Assembly: GCA_021904315.1 (NCBI GenBank)
Contig: CM038925.1
Location: 2,606,501 to 2,670,500 of the forward strand
Length of the DNA: 64,000 bases
Direction of reading: 5' to 3'
Source: Sphagnum magellanicum
Lineage: Eukaryota; Streptophyta; Sphagnopsida; Sphagnales; Sphagnaceae
Shown here: piece after piece, positions 49,497 through 60,511 of the stretch
How the letters are laid out: each line of letters opens with the position of its first letter
Position numbering within the stretch: position 1 is the stretch's first letter
Made by a program: the position numbers and the translations under genes
The notes under the pieces: generated by a model
Databases searched by the model: none
The model's input: the letters and a program-made list of their open reading frames with translations, nothing else
Told to the model about the DNA's origin: nothing

Positions 49497-51875
49497 TTAG
49501 CTAATTGTGCAGCGGCTTGAAGATGGACGATGCGAAGGATTGGACGATGAAGATGGATGAAGGGAAGGGTTGTCTGGAACCATTATTTTTCGCAGACTGC
49601 TGCAAATATCTGCAAATGTAGGCCTTTTTCCAGCATCAGTGTCCCAACACCTTTGGATGAGGCTCGATAATGTCTTATTCGTGTGAATAGGCAATTCAGG
49701 CCTCTCACCTTTCATCACCATTTCATCAATTGACATTCGTGGTAAGTTGTGAAACGGAGGGTTGCCTGTGAGGATCTCATAACACGTCATCGCAAAACTA
49801 TACACATCTGCTTTGGCTGAATATCTTGGTTCCGCTGATGACATCTTCCCTTTTTTAATCTGGAGCAAACACAATAGACAACAAACCCCTCATGAGATGT
49901 TGCTGTATTTATTCCAAGTTGTGGAGCTTAAATTTTTTTTTTTGACTACTGATTAAAAGCGACAATGGATCTCCATCTATCATAGAATTGCTGTTATGGT
50001 TTTTAGGAGGTCAAGAAAGATGATCATCCATTGGTAGATTAACTCAATTAATACGTATTTGGGCATATTTATCAAGAGCATCTTTGTATGAAAGCACCAC
50101 TTACAATCACCTTGTCTAAATACAAGCTATTTAAGACACTAAAGTACCCTGAGTTGATTATAGGTTTTGGAAAGGAGATATTCTGAGTATTACAAAGATG
50201 GGTGTAATCAGATTCTAAAGAAGGCAGTACTATAGGGTAGGGAAGAGGTTGAGTTCTGACTCACACTAGCTTCAGATAGCATCAAAGTTTCCAATTAAAT
50301 GAAAGGAAACTTTATTCTCATTTAGTAAAGCACTCTATGGAGGGCAACTTACATTAGAAGATGCCTCTTACACCTATTTAGTAGAAGTAAGAGGCCTTCT
50401 GGTCCTAAATAGTAGGTGTGAGCTGATTCTCACTCCCACTGCCTCATGATCTACATATGTTTAGGCTCATGATAATGTTTGCCTGATGTTTTATGATGGT
50501 AAGGCTCAAGGGTGGGGGACATTCTTGAAAATGCAGGGCTGGACTCAGCTACCACCTCCTCCTTGGCCACTTATTTCAGGAATGACCCCACCCTGGGGCC
50601 TTACCCTACACTAAAAGCCTTGAACATAGCTCAAGCCCCACAAGCCCCTTCCCCAAAATAACCAACTTTGTATTTGATTGCTATACTCACTTGTATACCA
50701 GACACTTCTGGTGCTCTCCAACCAGTTGTCCCAACTTTTCCAGTCAATGATGTCGTTGAATATATAGAACCACTTGAATAACCATCAATGTCTATGATTG
50801 TATCAGAAAGCTTGGTGAGCTGTACAGTTTGCGACACCCCAAAGTCCGTGATTTTAGCTTCAATTTTGCCACCACGATGGTTGAAAAGCACATTGGAGGC
50901 TTTGAGGTCTCCATGGAAAACTAGCTTCTTGTGTAGGTATGCCATGCCAGCTGCAATTTGAGAAATGACATGTACGGTGTCATAATGTGGAAAGGGTGGG
51001 ACCTGAGGTGTGGATCTAACTCGATCCTCAATGAGCTGACGCAAATCACCATCCATTAGCTCCATAAGAATCATGCTTCCTTGACCCTTATCCTTACCCT
51101 TACCCTTACCCACAGAAAAGCCTACTAGCTGCACAATGTGTGGATGCCTAAGTTGTGCAAGGATCCCAACCTCGTGCTGCAATGCAATGGTATCACTTGT
51201 TTCTATGATTTTGACAGCGAATTTACATCCAAGCCAGGATGCCTCATGCACCAACCCATAAGCTCCTTTTCCAATCCGTTTCCCAAGCATGATTTCACTT
51301 CTATGAATTTGCATATTGAGAGGGAGGTTGTTTCCCCATGATGCTGTTCCCTTGAGCTTAGCAATCGCCATGGGCAGATTCTTTTGTAACTCTGCCAATG
51401 TTTCCAGCATCTCGTCATGATCCGCTGTTGCATCATTCTCTCGATTTCTTGCTTGCAAAGTTGGGTCATGATCCCAACTGGGAAGCTGTAAATGGGTTGA
51501 ATTTAGAAAAATTTTCTTTTGCAATGTTTCAATGTTAGTTTCAAGTGACAAATGGATCTCATTAAAGGCCTCCTGATTATCTCCCCAGGTCACTGCCAGT
51601 TCAAACCATTGTGCACTTGAATATTGCAAGACCAGGTCCTTTCCCCTCTCAAGGATTTGTATAATCTCACCCAGTAAGGGTAACAAGAATACATGCTTTG
51701 CATCATCCAACATCACTAACTCCCAAAAATAATCACAGATCTTGCAGTACATGCTCGCCAACCGCTCACACTGACATCTATTTATCTTGCTGGCTTTCGC
51801 ACCCTCCTGGACCAATGTAACAATGTCCTGGACTTTCCTCTGGGCTTCATTCACAGAATCTTGGAATTGTTCCAT
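49497..51875 (-). CDS. Protein kinase with N-terminal helical region (MLKL-like layout)
   Basis: Coding exons 50691-51875 and 49497-49859 joined by GTGAGT...CTCCAG give 515 residues. Residues 1 to about 170 look helical and resemble the four-helix N-terminal part of MLKL-type proteins. The kinase domain follows: glycine loop GKRIGKGAYG (about 198-207), Lys222 in FAVKII, Glu235, HGDLKASNVL with Asp323, DFG at 344-346, WRAPE ending at 390; exon 2 supplies DVYSFAM and RCWDTDAGKRPTF, then a serine-rich tail. All catalytic residues are present. HGD replaces HRD, so it is a non-RD kinase. The start is chosen because an in-frame TAG lies just upstream of ATG 51875. An alternative in which an exon ending at 52108 splices to about 51859 is phase-compatible but lacks a visible ATG. 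Substrate unknown. The intron carries a dispersed repeat. Confidence 0.85.
50459..50620 (+). repeat. Dispersed repeat, copy 2, in the kinase intron
   Basis: Same orientation and block order as 20577-20745 (CTCATGATAA, TTTATGATGG, GGGTGGGGG, CTTATTT, CTTACCCT). This copy is more GC-rich and lies just outside the first coding exon of the kinase. Confidence 0.65.
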
Positions 51876-52400
51876 GCTTGCTGCCTACTCAGATACCCAA
51901 TCTGAACATGAATAAAAACCATAGCTCCATCCATACACAGTTGCTCAATACACGATGCAAATGCTTTCAAAAGACTGTAACACAGCTCTCTACATTTCCT
52001 CAAAACAGTTGAATACTTACTCCAGGAAGCCAAAAATTTAGTTCTCTCTTGTGCGCCAGTGTTGTGTTACGAAGTGAACAAACGGTGGATGAAAGAAGAG
52101 AGAGTACCTTGGAGTAAGTCCTCAGATCTGCACTTGACAGCAGATTTCCGGATTTTCCTTACAAAAGACTGAACCAAGCGCCGCCGACTATTATTCTCGT
52201 CAACTCCCAGAATCGAAACAACTTGAGCAACAACAAAGTGCTGTTGGCCGCATGCACTGCGCAAAATCAGGATCCAAAGGATATTTTACCGCAAGAACTA
52301 GTAACAGCAGAAACCATGGTAGCTTGGAGAGAAGCCAGAGGAAATGGAGGTGAGAGGAAAACATGGTCGTAAGAGGGAGAAAGCCAAACCCTCGCAAAGT
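51876..52400 (-). other. 5' UTR and promoter of the kinase gene
   Basis: A likely non-coding first exon lies above 52108, with donor CCAAG/GTACTC at 52108/52107. Its frame is open for about 50 codons (GVDENNSRRRLVQSFVRKIR) but has no ATG, so coding status is unclear. Confidence 0.4.
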
Positions 52401-52412
52401 TCAGTTGCTAGT

Positions 52413-52526
52413 AGGTTCAATTACATATAATAAAGGACGTCGGGATGTGAAGCATAATTTCATCCATCTGTCCCGTCATCCATCCGGTCATCCATCCGTC
52501 CTGTCATGGTCTGTTTACTCCAACCG
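52413..52526 (+). repeat. CATCC-rich dispersed repeat, left copy
   Basis: Begins GTTCAATTACATATAATAAA, continues through a (CCATCCGT)n-like stretch and ends CATGGTCTGTTTACTCCAAC. It is the direct repeat of 58641-58763, and the two copies bracket LINE-1. Confidence 0.85.
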
Positions 52527-52679
52527 AAAATGGCCGACTCTGCCTGGAGGGCCTGTCACGTGTAGCATTTCGAGCATTTGCTTTTCCTGTTCTTCCTTTC
52601 TCCTCTCAATCAGGAAAAGTTTATGAAAAAAAACAGGAAAAAAAGAAAACATGTTTATGATTCTCCCAGTTTCAGCTCG

Positions 52680-53606
52680 ATGAACAGTGACACACCAACC
52701 GCAACAGCCCAGCACGTGTTCGAGTTTACCGGCTATGATAGCATCTGTTGCCTTAGCGTTGCAGATATGTTGCTAGCGCTTGGACAGCTTGGGGTGACCT
52801 GCACCAAGGACACCAGCAAAACCAAGCTGACCAGTGCCCTCTTGCAAGCAGTGCTTGGGGACTTCACTCTAGCCTCTGCTAAGAGGCAGGAGAGCTAGCA
52901 GGAGCAGCTGGAGTTGCAGATGCAGGAGTTCAAAGCAGATATTGTCGTTGTGGTTGCTGACGTCAAGGCAACTGTGGCCAGCTTGCAGGCTAATCCAGTG
53001 CCCCAGACCTCTCAGCTAGCTGAGCTGAAGGACATAAGGGAGGAGCTACAAGCCCTGAAGGACAACCAGGAGGGAGGTTGGAAGACTGTTGTGCGGAACA
53101 TGTCACAGCAGGCTGATGCCCCACAGCAGCAAGAGCGCGTGCTCAACGCTGTCCTTAGGAACTTTGAGGAGGTGGAAGGCGAGACTTCTGCGGCCCTGTT
53201 GGAGCGCGTGAAGGCGAAGCTGGGCGACAAGCTAGGTATCAACATCGAGCTGATTGCTGCCTACCGGCAGCCTACGAAGCGCAGCTACGCCGTTGCTGCC
53301 AAGGGGGAGGCGCAGAGCGACCCCGCACGCAATAGGCTACGGCTGGTGGTGATGACCTTCACTTCCGCTGCGACGCGAATCGTTGTCTTCAAGGCGCGCA
53401 AACACCTTGCAGGCACCAAGTGGGGCCTGGACGATGACCTCACCCCGCTGCAGCAGTCCCAATGGAAGGCGCTGTACCTGCAGTGGCTAGAGGCCCGCAA
53501 GGCGGGCAAGCGTCTGCGCTAGAAGGGCAAAGAGCTCTTTGTCGCCTTGCGCTAGAAAGGCGGCGAGCTCTTTGTCGACGGCCACCCGGTGAAACCCACC
53601 ACATAA
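52680..53606 (+). pseudogene. LINE-1 ORF1 (nucleic-acid-binding protein)
   Basis: 309 codons from ATG 52680, all in one frame, with TAG at 52896-52898, 53520-53522 and 53553-53555. An N-terminal globular part is followed by a heptad-rich stretch (about 52920-53060, likely coiled coil) and a C-terminal part (VLRNFEEVEGETSAALLERV, RLRLVVMTFTSAATRIVVF, KARKHLAGTKWGLDDDLTP) like ORF1 proteins of related elements. Near the end the phrase LR-stop-KGKELFV is repeated as LR-stop-KGGELFVDGHPV, a 33-bp tandem duplication. Each stop is one transition from CAG or TGG. An upstream in-frame ATG exists at 52623. Confidence 0.75.
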
Positions 53607-53627
53607 GGGGGCGGGGGCCAGAGGGTT

Positions 53628-56600
53628 GTGACATTATGTTGCTGGAATATCCATGGGGGAGCGTGCAACAAGCTCAGCACCTCCCCAACCCTACAAGACT
53701 TGTTGACAAGGGTTGATATTTTAGCGTTAACAGAGACACATTATTTCCCCAATCAACAGCTCCCTGCAATTCCTGGTTTCCAGTGCTTTGCAGTAGCTAG
53801 ACCTTGCAAACTTGGCAGTTCAGTGCGAAAGCACAGCGGTGGTATTCTTGTGTATGTCTCGACAGCATGCAGCAAAACAATTACAGTTTGGAAGTGTCCT
53901 GCGGATGGTACCAGATTGTGGCTGAAGTTGGCTGACTTGGGGGGTCGAAAGCCTCTCTATGTCTGCATTGCTTATGCTCCACCGCAGAATTCACCATATG
54001 CTGACAAGGACTTGTTTGAAGCAATAGCACAAGAGGTGGTGGAAGTTGAGAGCCTGGAAGGGATCGTACTCCTTGCTGGGGATTTCAATGCTAGAACCCG
54101 TTAAGAACCAGACTTTATGGACTGCACCTCGTTGTGCGATGTTTTGCAGATTCCCGAGCTCTTGGACACCCGCCCGCCGCCGCGCTCTCGACAAAACCGG
54201 GACACGGCTGCACCGTGTGGGTGGCACAAGGAGCTTTTGGGGCTGTGCTGCACAACTGGCTATCGCATCCTGAACGGGAGGGTGCCAGGAGACCTCGAAA
54301 GGGAGTGTACATGCCTTGCAAACCAAGGGCACAACATAGTGGACTACATACTTGCCTGCCCAAACTTGTTGGATGCTGCACACCACCTTGAAGTTTTAAC
54401 TGATTCTGCATTCTGTGGAAGCCCACACTCTGATTCAGATCACCGCCCACTTGTTCTCCAGTTTGCCGTAATTACTGAACCTCTTACAACCGTTATGCAC
54501 GCGGACCAGCCGCATATGATACGCTTCAAGTACAACCCAACATTGTCTGATGATTACTGCACAAAGTTACAAGACCGCATATCCACCATTAACCTGAACG
54601 CTTGTATTGAGGATATGAGTGCAACCACCCTTTCAGAGTTGATACACGACAACATTTGCATGGTTGCTAATGAAGTCTTTGGACAGAAGCAGCCCCCATC
54701 AACTCATCACCACTGCCACAAACCCTAGTTTGATTCAGAGTGTAGGGTTCAGAAGAAGCAGGTTAGGATTTTCTTGAGGGAGCACCCTGATTGCGTGTCG
54801 CAACCCCACTTTGGCCAAGTGTGGGGGTGAAGCCCAACACTTGGAAAAGTTGGAGGTTGGGAGTCTTCCGGGACTCCTGAATGTTCAGAGCTCGACAGCA
54901 AGGCCCAAAACACCTCGCATTGAAGTGTTCTTGGTGTCATTGAAAAGGTCTTGAAACGTAGATATCGAAAATGGCCTCGCATTGGCAATTCGGACATCTG
55001 CAGCCCAAGTTATGGGCAAAAGAAGGGCCGGGAGTCAAATTGGCAGTTTGACTCCCGACCACTAAAAGTCGGGAATCGACCTCTTCCCGACGTGGCCTTG
55101 AAGAGTGCGACACGACGTTGGAAAGCTCTCGAAGAGAGCTACAACATTGATTCAGGACTCGTCCCGATCCGAGTTTGGGGCGAGGAGCTATGGCCGTTCA
55201 AAGTTCCGGGAGTCCAACCGAGACACTTTCGGGACTCCATTTCGGGAGTCCCAACAAAATGTGCCATTCGGATGTAGCCTTCGCGACCAGTCGCAGAGAA
55301 TACTATATGGGGGAAGGTGGTGGCTTCCCCTGAGTCCAGGCCGTGGTGAGTCTTGTGTGTCCAAGTGCCCGTGGCAAGTCCCAACACCCAAGGGTGTCCC
55401 GAATGTTAAACTAACCCGTTTTGGTTGGTTTTTGGATACAGATTCACACGAGCTAAGTTAGTCCCTCTTCCTAGTCTAATCCCTGGGCTCCCAACTCGAC
55501 CCTCTACCCCTTTTTAGAGTTGGAAGCCGGGAGCGTGCTACCAAGTCTCAACTTTTCGCACCTTGACTTTGTGAAACCCTCAAGTGGGTTTCGCCCCGTG
55601 ACTTGGGATTGAAGTGCAAGAACGTACCTATGAGAAATTAATGGGTATGCAAATGTGCAAGCTTGCCAAAGCAGATCTCGCTGGATTCTGGAGAAAGTAC
55701 CGCGTGCGCAAGGAGGCGTCACACGGCATTCGGAGGGAGGCGCTCCGATAGGGCTTTGCAGCGCTGCTGGGGCCACCCATTCCGCCTAATCCGGTTGTAC
55801 CCATTCCCGAATGTGATGAACCTTGTAGTATAAGTCAGGATATAATTACCTCTGAAGTTGCAGAAGCGATTAACAGATTGAAACGGGGAAAGGCAACAAG
55901 CTTGGATGGGGTAAAAGCTGAATTTGTTATAGATGGTTGTGACGCGTTGCTCGCGATCTTGCAAACCTTGTTTAACAAGCTCTTCAATGAGGGTTTCTGT
56001 GGGTCTTTGGCGGTGGGAATCATACATGCTCTATTCAAGAATGGGGATGCCTCATCCATTGACAACTACAGAGGCATCACAGTTGGGCCTGTTATAGCAA
56101 AGATTTTTGCAATGGTTCTTGAAAGCAGGCTGAGCTATTGGGCGGAGGAGCGAAGCATTCGGGCACGAAGGCAAGTGGGTTTCAGAAAAGATTTTCGCAC
56201 TACAGATAACCTGTTTGTTTTGCAGATGTTTATTGAATCTCGAGCAGGTTGGAAGGGCAAGAAGTTGTTTACATGTTTTGTTGATTTCAGCAAAGCATTT
56301 GATACCATACCCCGTGCTAAATTATGGCATGTGCTACAGGGCATCGGCGTAGGCGGGCGTTTCCTCGCCTACCTACGCTCCATGTACAGTCAAGATTGCG
56401 CATGCGTCACACACCCGACCGAGGGATTGTCCAGCACCTTCGCATGTACCATTGGCGTGAAGCAGGGCTGCCCACTGAGCCCGTTGCTCTTTAGCCTCTA
56501 CATTGACGCACTGGAGCCACACATTACCGCGCTCGATGATGATGACGAGCCTGACCTTGTCGGCACGCTGGTCAAGCTGCTGCTCTACATGGATGACCTT

Positions 56601-57761
56601 GTCCTCATGTCAAGAATTCAGCGAGGACTGCAAAAACAGCTTGATGAGCTAGGGAAGTTCTGCGACGAGAGGGACCTCACGGTGAATGTTAAAAAGACCA
56701 AGGTGGTGGTCTTTGGAAGCAGGGTCAACACCAGCCCATTGCTCTATGATGGCCTGCCGATTGAGGAAGTGGCATCCTTCCGATACTTGGGAGTAGAGCT
56801 CCATCGCAGTGGCTCTATGAAAACTGCTATGGAACACCTAGCTGCGGCAGGCAAAAGAGCGGTTTTTGCATTGAGGCGGCGTTGTGTTGACCTAAAAATA
56901 AATGATCCTACTATTATTTGCCAATTGTTTGATGCACTTGTGAAGCCGGTTATTAGCTATGCCTGTGAGTTATGGGTGAATGAGGCAGCCACAGATTCGC
57001 TTGAACTAATACATGTATCTTTCCTGAAATTGTTGCTCGGTGTCAACGGTTCAACCCCTACACGCATTGTCCTGTCTGAGTTTGGGAGGTTCCCTGTGAA
57101 GCTGTTTTGGCAACAGCAAGCGTTGAAATACCATTGTAGACTAGAGGATTCAGAGCCATCGTGCCAGATAGGCCTTGCATACCGTGTGCAACTTACATTG
57201 TCCTCCTATGAGTGCCTTGGGGCCAGGCGGGGCTCTTGGCTGCATAGAGTGTAAGCTTGGGAAGGTCAAGCTGGAATTCAGCAACCTCCAACGCACTCCG
57301 TAGTTGGAGGGGGTATAGCAGCTTTGCAAGATTCTTTTGTCTTGCCTCCAGTTCAGGGTAGTCGTCTAGCAAACTACGTGCGGTTGTATGATATTTGTGA
57401 ATATGCTTTTCAGCCATATTTTAGCACTGTCAACAATGTGCAACTTAGGAAATGCCTTGCGAGATTCCGTTGCTCAAACCACTGCTTAGAAGTTGAGGCT
57501 GGCCGTAGAACCAAGCCAACGAAAACTCCACTTCCTAAGAGATTATGCAAAATGTGTAGTTTGGAGGCCATAGAAGACGAAGACCATTTCTTGCTTGTTT
57601 GCCCAACATATGAACATGTACGCAACATGTTTAGGGAACAACTGCCTCTAGGACCTGTGACGCCTGTGCAGGAATTGCTATCTTGTCAGGACCAATCTAG
57701 TCTTGCTAGATTTCTTGAACAATGTCTCCAGTATAGAAATTTTAGGATTATGTCCGCTTAA
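53628..57761 (+). pseudogene. LINE-1 ORF2 (endonuclease-reverse transcriptase)
   Basis: After removing the 813-bp insertion the frame is 1,107 codons long. The endonuclease starts LCCWNIHGG, with TETHYF, LLAGDFNARTR and the catalytic SDHRPL near 54440. The RT shows GKATSLDGVKAEF, FVDFSKAFDTIPRAKLW, GVKQGCPLSPLLFSLYIDA and an intact YMDD box near 56590. The C-terminal knuckle is CKMC...HFLLVC (CX2CX9HX4C) near 57550-57600. In-frame stops are TAA 54102-54104, TAG 54726-54728, TAG 55749-55751 and TAA 57252-57254. Each could arise from CAA, CAG or TGG by one transition. No start ATG is evident before LCCWN. Confidence 0.88.
54794..55606 (+). mobile_element. CCAAGT element A: DNA transposon inserted in LINE-1 ORF2
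   Basis: The right end (reverse complement from 55606) is CCAAGTCACGGGGCGAAACC. A matching left end CCAAGTGTGGGGGTGAAGCC begins at 54815. Both ends can fold back on themselves (CCAAGT...ACTTGG). GATTG flanks the segment 54794-55606 on both sides (54789-54793, 55607-55611) and may be a 5-bp target duplication, but the better inverted-repeat match starts 21 bp further in. Cutting at either left border (813 or 792 bp) keeps the LINE frame. No transposase inside, so non-autonomous. The superfamily is uncertain. The last 310 bp are about 88% identical to element B. Confidence 0.75.
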
Positions 57762-57825
57762 TGGGTCTCTCTGGCCCCACAACTGGCGTTAAATAAAAAG
57801 TAAAGTAAAGTAAAGTAAAGTATGA

Positions 57826-58587
57826 TGGAAAAATAGAAAAAATACATATTACTTTTTTTTAAAAAAACCCTATAGCCTACCCTACTTAGACAATATAACT
57901 GGTGGCTTGCAAGGTGAGTATTTGAAAACTGACCTTTATGCATAATTTATTATTTTAAAAAAAACCCAAGTAAATTGATAACCAGGGGTATTACTTTGAC
58001 AATGAAATTGTTAATTCATGAGTCTAAATTTTTCAAAAAGATTGATACCTTATGTGATCCAAGTTTTTAAATAATATTATTATTTATTAATTTTTCCCTC
58101 AAAATCACTTCTTTTTCAAATTTTCAATTTTTAATTTCACTTTTCTGCGAAATTTTTCCAATAAATAAAAGGGCTGGGGATGACCATTCAGGCTCACCTG
58201 GTGTTTAATTGAAAGCCAATTGCACTTGCTACTGATTTTGTCATTCTACAACTACATCCCTACTCTTAATGTCAAGAAAGGGGTCCTTTATGGCCGGCCT
58301 ACAAATTTTTTATGGGGCTTGACTCATTACTTTTAATGCTAAGGATTAGGTCCTCTGTGGCAGATTCTGCCACTTAAGCCCTTGATGCCATTATTTTTAC
58401 CAAAGAAATTTCGCTGAAAAGTGAAATGAAAAATTCAAAAATTCAAAAATGAAGTGATTTTGGAGGGTTTCAAAAGCCAAAAGTGAGGTGAAAAAATAGT
58501 AAAAGATTGCTAGATTTCTACATTGGATTTTCAGTGTGTCACCATGAGTATAGACAGTTGTTTAAAAAATTTGTACTTCATATCTGG
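57826..58587. other. AT-rich DNA between LINE-1 and repeats, no gene
   Basis: Only short frames; nothing recognised. Confidence 0.6.
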
Positions 58588-58652
58588 TTTTGTAATATGT
58601 ACCGTCAAATACACACACACACCTGTGCATTAGGCACGGGGTTCAAACTAGT
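58588..58652 (+). repeat. 65-bp dispersed repeat, copy 1
   Basis: TTTTGTAATATGTACC...(AC)n...CTGTGCATTAGGCACGGGGT followed by TCAAACTAGT. Repeated almost exactly at 59549-59610 with a shorter AC run. GGTTCAAAC resembles a Pol III B box, hinting at a tRNA-derived SINE, but no A box is visible. Confidence 0.8.
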
Positions 58653-58763
58653 TACATATAGTAAAGGACGTTGTGAAGCATCACTTCATCCATCTGTGTC
58701 GTCATCCATCCGTCCATCCATTCGATCATCCATCCATCTCGTCATGGTTTGTTTACTCTAACA
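58641..58763 (+). repeat. CATCC-rich dispersed repeat, right copy
   Basis: Direct-orientation partner of 52413-52526 with the same order of blocks: ACATATAGTAAAGGACGT, GTGAAGCAT, CATCCATCTGT, a CCATCCGT-like run and CATGGTTTGTTTACTCTAAC. Confidence 0.85.
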
Positions 58764-59548
58764 GGGCGGAGAAAGAATGGAATATAGACACGATGCGACG
58801 GAGAATAATATATATTAGTGTTGTAAATTTTTTTTAAAATTTTTAAATTTTATTTTGGGGTTTTTGGACTTAGGTACATTCATCCTGTCTCTTTCTCAAC
58901 AAGTAAAAGAGTTGGGTTGGGCTTTTTTTTTCTTTTGACATTTTATTTAGAATATTGGAAATTTTCAATGCTTTTTACATTGCCATAATTTTTTATTATA
59001 GTTCAATGGATGCTAGAGCGAACAGCCGTTAAGCACACTTTTATTAGATATTGGCAATTTCAAGGCTTGCATTTGCCATAATAATAATGGCAATGGATGT
59101 TAGTTGCCATTTTAGCACACAAGCTTAATAGATATACTGATAATTGCAATGATCAGATTGCCCAAAAAAATAATTTTGCCAATAATAATAATATGCTGGA
59201 TGCCAAAGGTATAATTATGATGCATGTGAAAATTGGCTGCACCAGAAACCTTAACCATTATGAATAGGGAGGGGGTCTGGATACTAGAACTTATCAACAT
59301 ACAAAAACAAAGAAATAATTTTCAATAAATTGATACCTACTAAATAAGTAACTTATTACTTACTTACAAGTTGAACAACGTTGTGGTATATTTGCTATCT
59401 CCGGTCTATTCCCATGGTCAGCTGTATGTTGCTATCTCACGGGTCACAAGCAGTGTAAACATTAAGATTTTCAGCAGCCAGGGTCCTAATGGATACATGC
59501 GGAATGTTGTATATAAAGAGGTTTTGGAAATGTAGTTTGTAATTATAA
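58764..59548. other. AT-rich DNA, no gene
   Basis: T-rich and A-rich low-complexity sequence; no recognisable coding sequence. Confidence 0.6.
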
Positions 59549-59610
59549 TTTTGTAATATGTACCATCAAATACACACACCTGTGCATTAGGCACGGGGTT
59601 CAAACTAGTC
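59549..59610 (+). repeat. 65-bp dispersed repeat, copy 2
   Basis: Second copy of 58588-58652, with a shorter AC run. After CAAACTAGT the two copies diverge completely, which marks a repeat boundary. Confidence 0.8.
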
Positions 59611-59640
59611 CCATTACAAAGTAGGTCTCAACAGATTTCT

Positions 59641-59697
59641 ATTGTTTAGGGCAGGGTTTAGGATTTAGGGTTTAAGGCTTCGGGTTTAGGGTTTTTT
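59641..59697 (+). repeat. Degenerate TTTAGGG telomere-like tract
   Basis: Several GGGTTTA-type units with variants (GGATTTAGGGTTTAAGG, GGGTTTAGGG). An interstitial tract, not a chromosome end. Confidence 0.7.
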
Positions 59698-59889
59698 TCT
59701 CCTAGTTTTCTAATGTCTTGACTATGGCAGGCCTCATAAGCTTTGAGATATCTCAAATTTATCAAAACTAACTTAATTTTGTGACGACACATGTGTAATT
59801 TTTGAGATATTCACAAAACTAGCTTATTTCTGACTACTGCATGACACATGGTTATTGGAGTTGTATTTATACTGTGGCTGTCACTAAAT

Positions 59890-60511
59890 TCAACGTAGAA
59901 GCATTTGCATGGTGAGGCGCTGCTTCACTTGGAAAATACCTTCCAATGACAGATGCATGAGCGCGGTGCGATTATTGTCCATTTCCCACTTCAATACGGA
60001 GAAATAAGATTCGATAGATGTTGTGTTCGCAAGGACAGTCGCTAGCCCGCCGCAGAACGAACGCAGATGTTCGAATCGACCCAGCACACAGTCCCACGCA
60101 TCATTGAACGTGGTCATGTCATTATGCTTATCGATAATGCCACACAGGACAATGTCGGAGGCGTACAACTTCAGAAGCTCGCGATGCTCGACCTCAATTT
60201 GTTCGACGCCTATTTTGGACCAGGACAAGGAGATGTGCTGTCGGAACGGGTCGAGCACTTCCTTTAGGAAGGCGCCGTGACGTAGCTTGACCAGTTGAGT
60301 AGGAAGGACATGCGGCACATTCCTCTTTGACGCACGATTGTCGCTGTCTCGCTCAGCCTTGACAGACTGCAGACCAGCGACCAGTGCCATCGCGTACATG
60401 GCGATGTGTTTGATCCCGTCTTGTTGATCACCTTCTTCCAGGCACTCGTAGCAGTCACGGGAAAACGAGCCTTGGTTCTTGATGTGGTTGACAATCGCCA
60501 CTGACGCGTTC
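59890..60511 (-). pseudogene. hAT-like transposase, C-terminal fragment
   Basis: A frame open for about 207 codons from the junction at 60511 to TGA at 59890. The C-terminal half has FCGGLATVLANTTSIESYFS and VLKWEMDNNRTALMHLSLEG, which resembles the hAT dimerisation region (S-x-E-x-x-FS). The N-terminal zinc finger and catalytic core are absent. The frame starts exactly where element B begins, so B appears to have interrupted it. G+C is far higher than the flanking DNA and no stop lies in the fragment, so the break is probably recent. The family call rests on pattern memory and is moderate. Confidence 0.6.

Larger units (their letters stand above)
52560..57825 (+). mobile_element. LINE-1: near full-length non-LTR retrotransposon
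   Basis: Contains ORF1, then ORF2 with apurinic endonuclease, reverse transcriptase and a C-terminal zinc knuckle. It ends in a (TAAAG)n tail at about 57797-57822, typical of non-LTR elements. The 5' end is not sharply defined. The element is GC-richer than its flanks. Apart from the DNA transposon inserted at about 54.8 kb, I find no frameshift in either ORF: ORF1 has three internal stops and ORF2 four. It is therefore a young but dead copy. The clade (CR1/Jockey-like versus other) cannot be settled without a tree. Confidence 0.88.

Noticed and set aside
55105-55461. Open frame in element A resembling one at 60656-60898
   Set aside because: The two copies are similar as DNA because they are the same transposon end. 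The frame is short, starts differently in each and has no domain.
60070-60090. GTTCGAATC string suggesting a tRNA T-arm
   Set aside because: It lies inside the transposase reading frame and no cloverleaf surrounds it.
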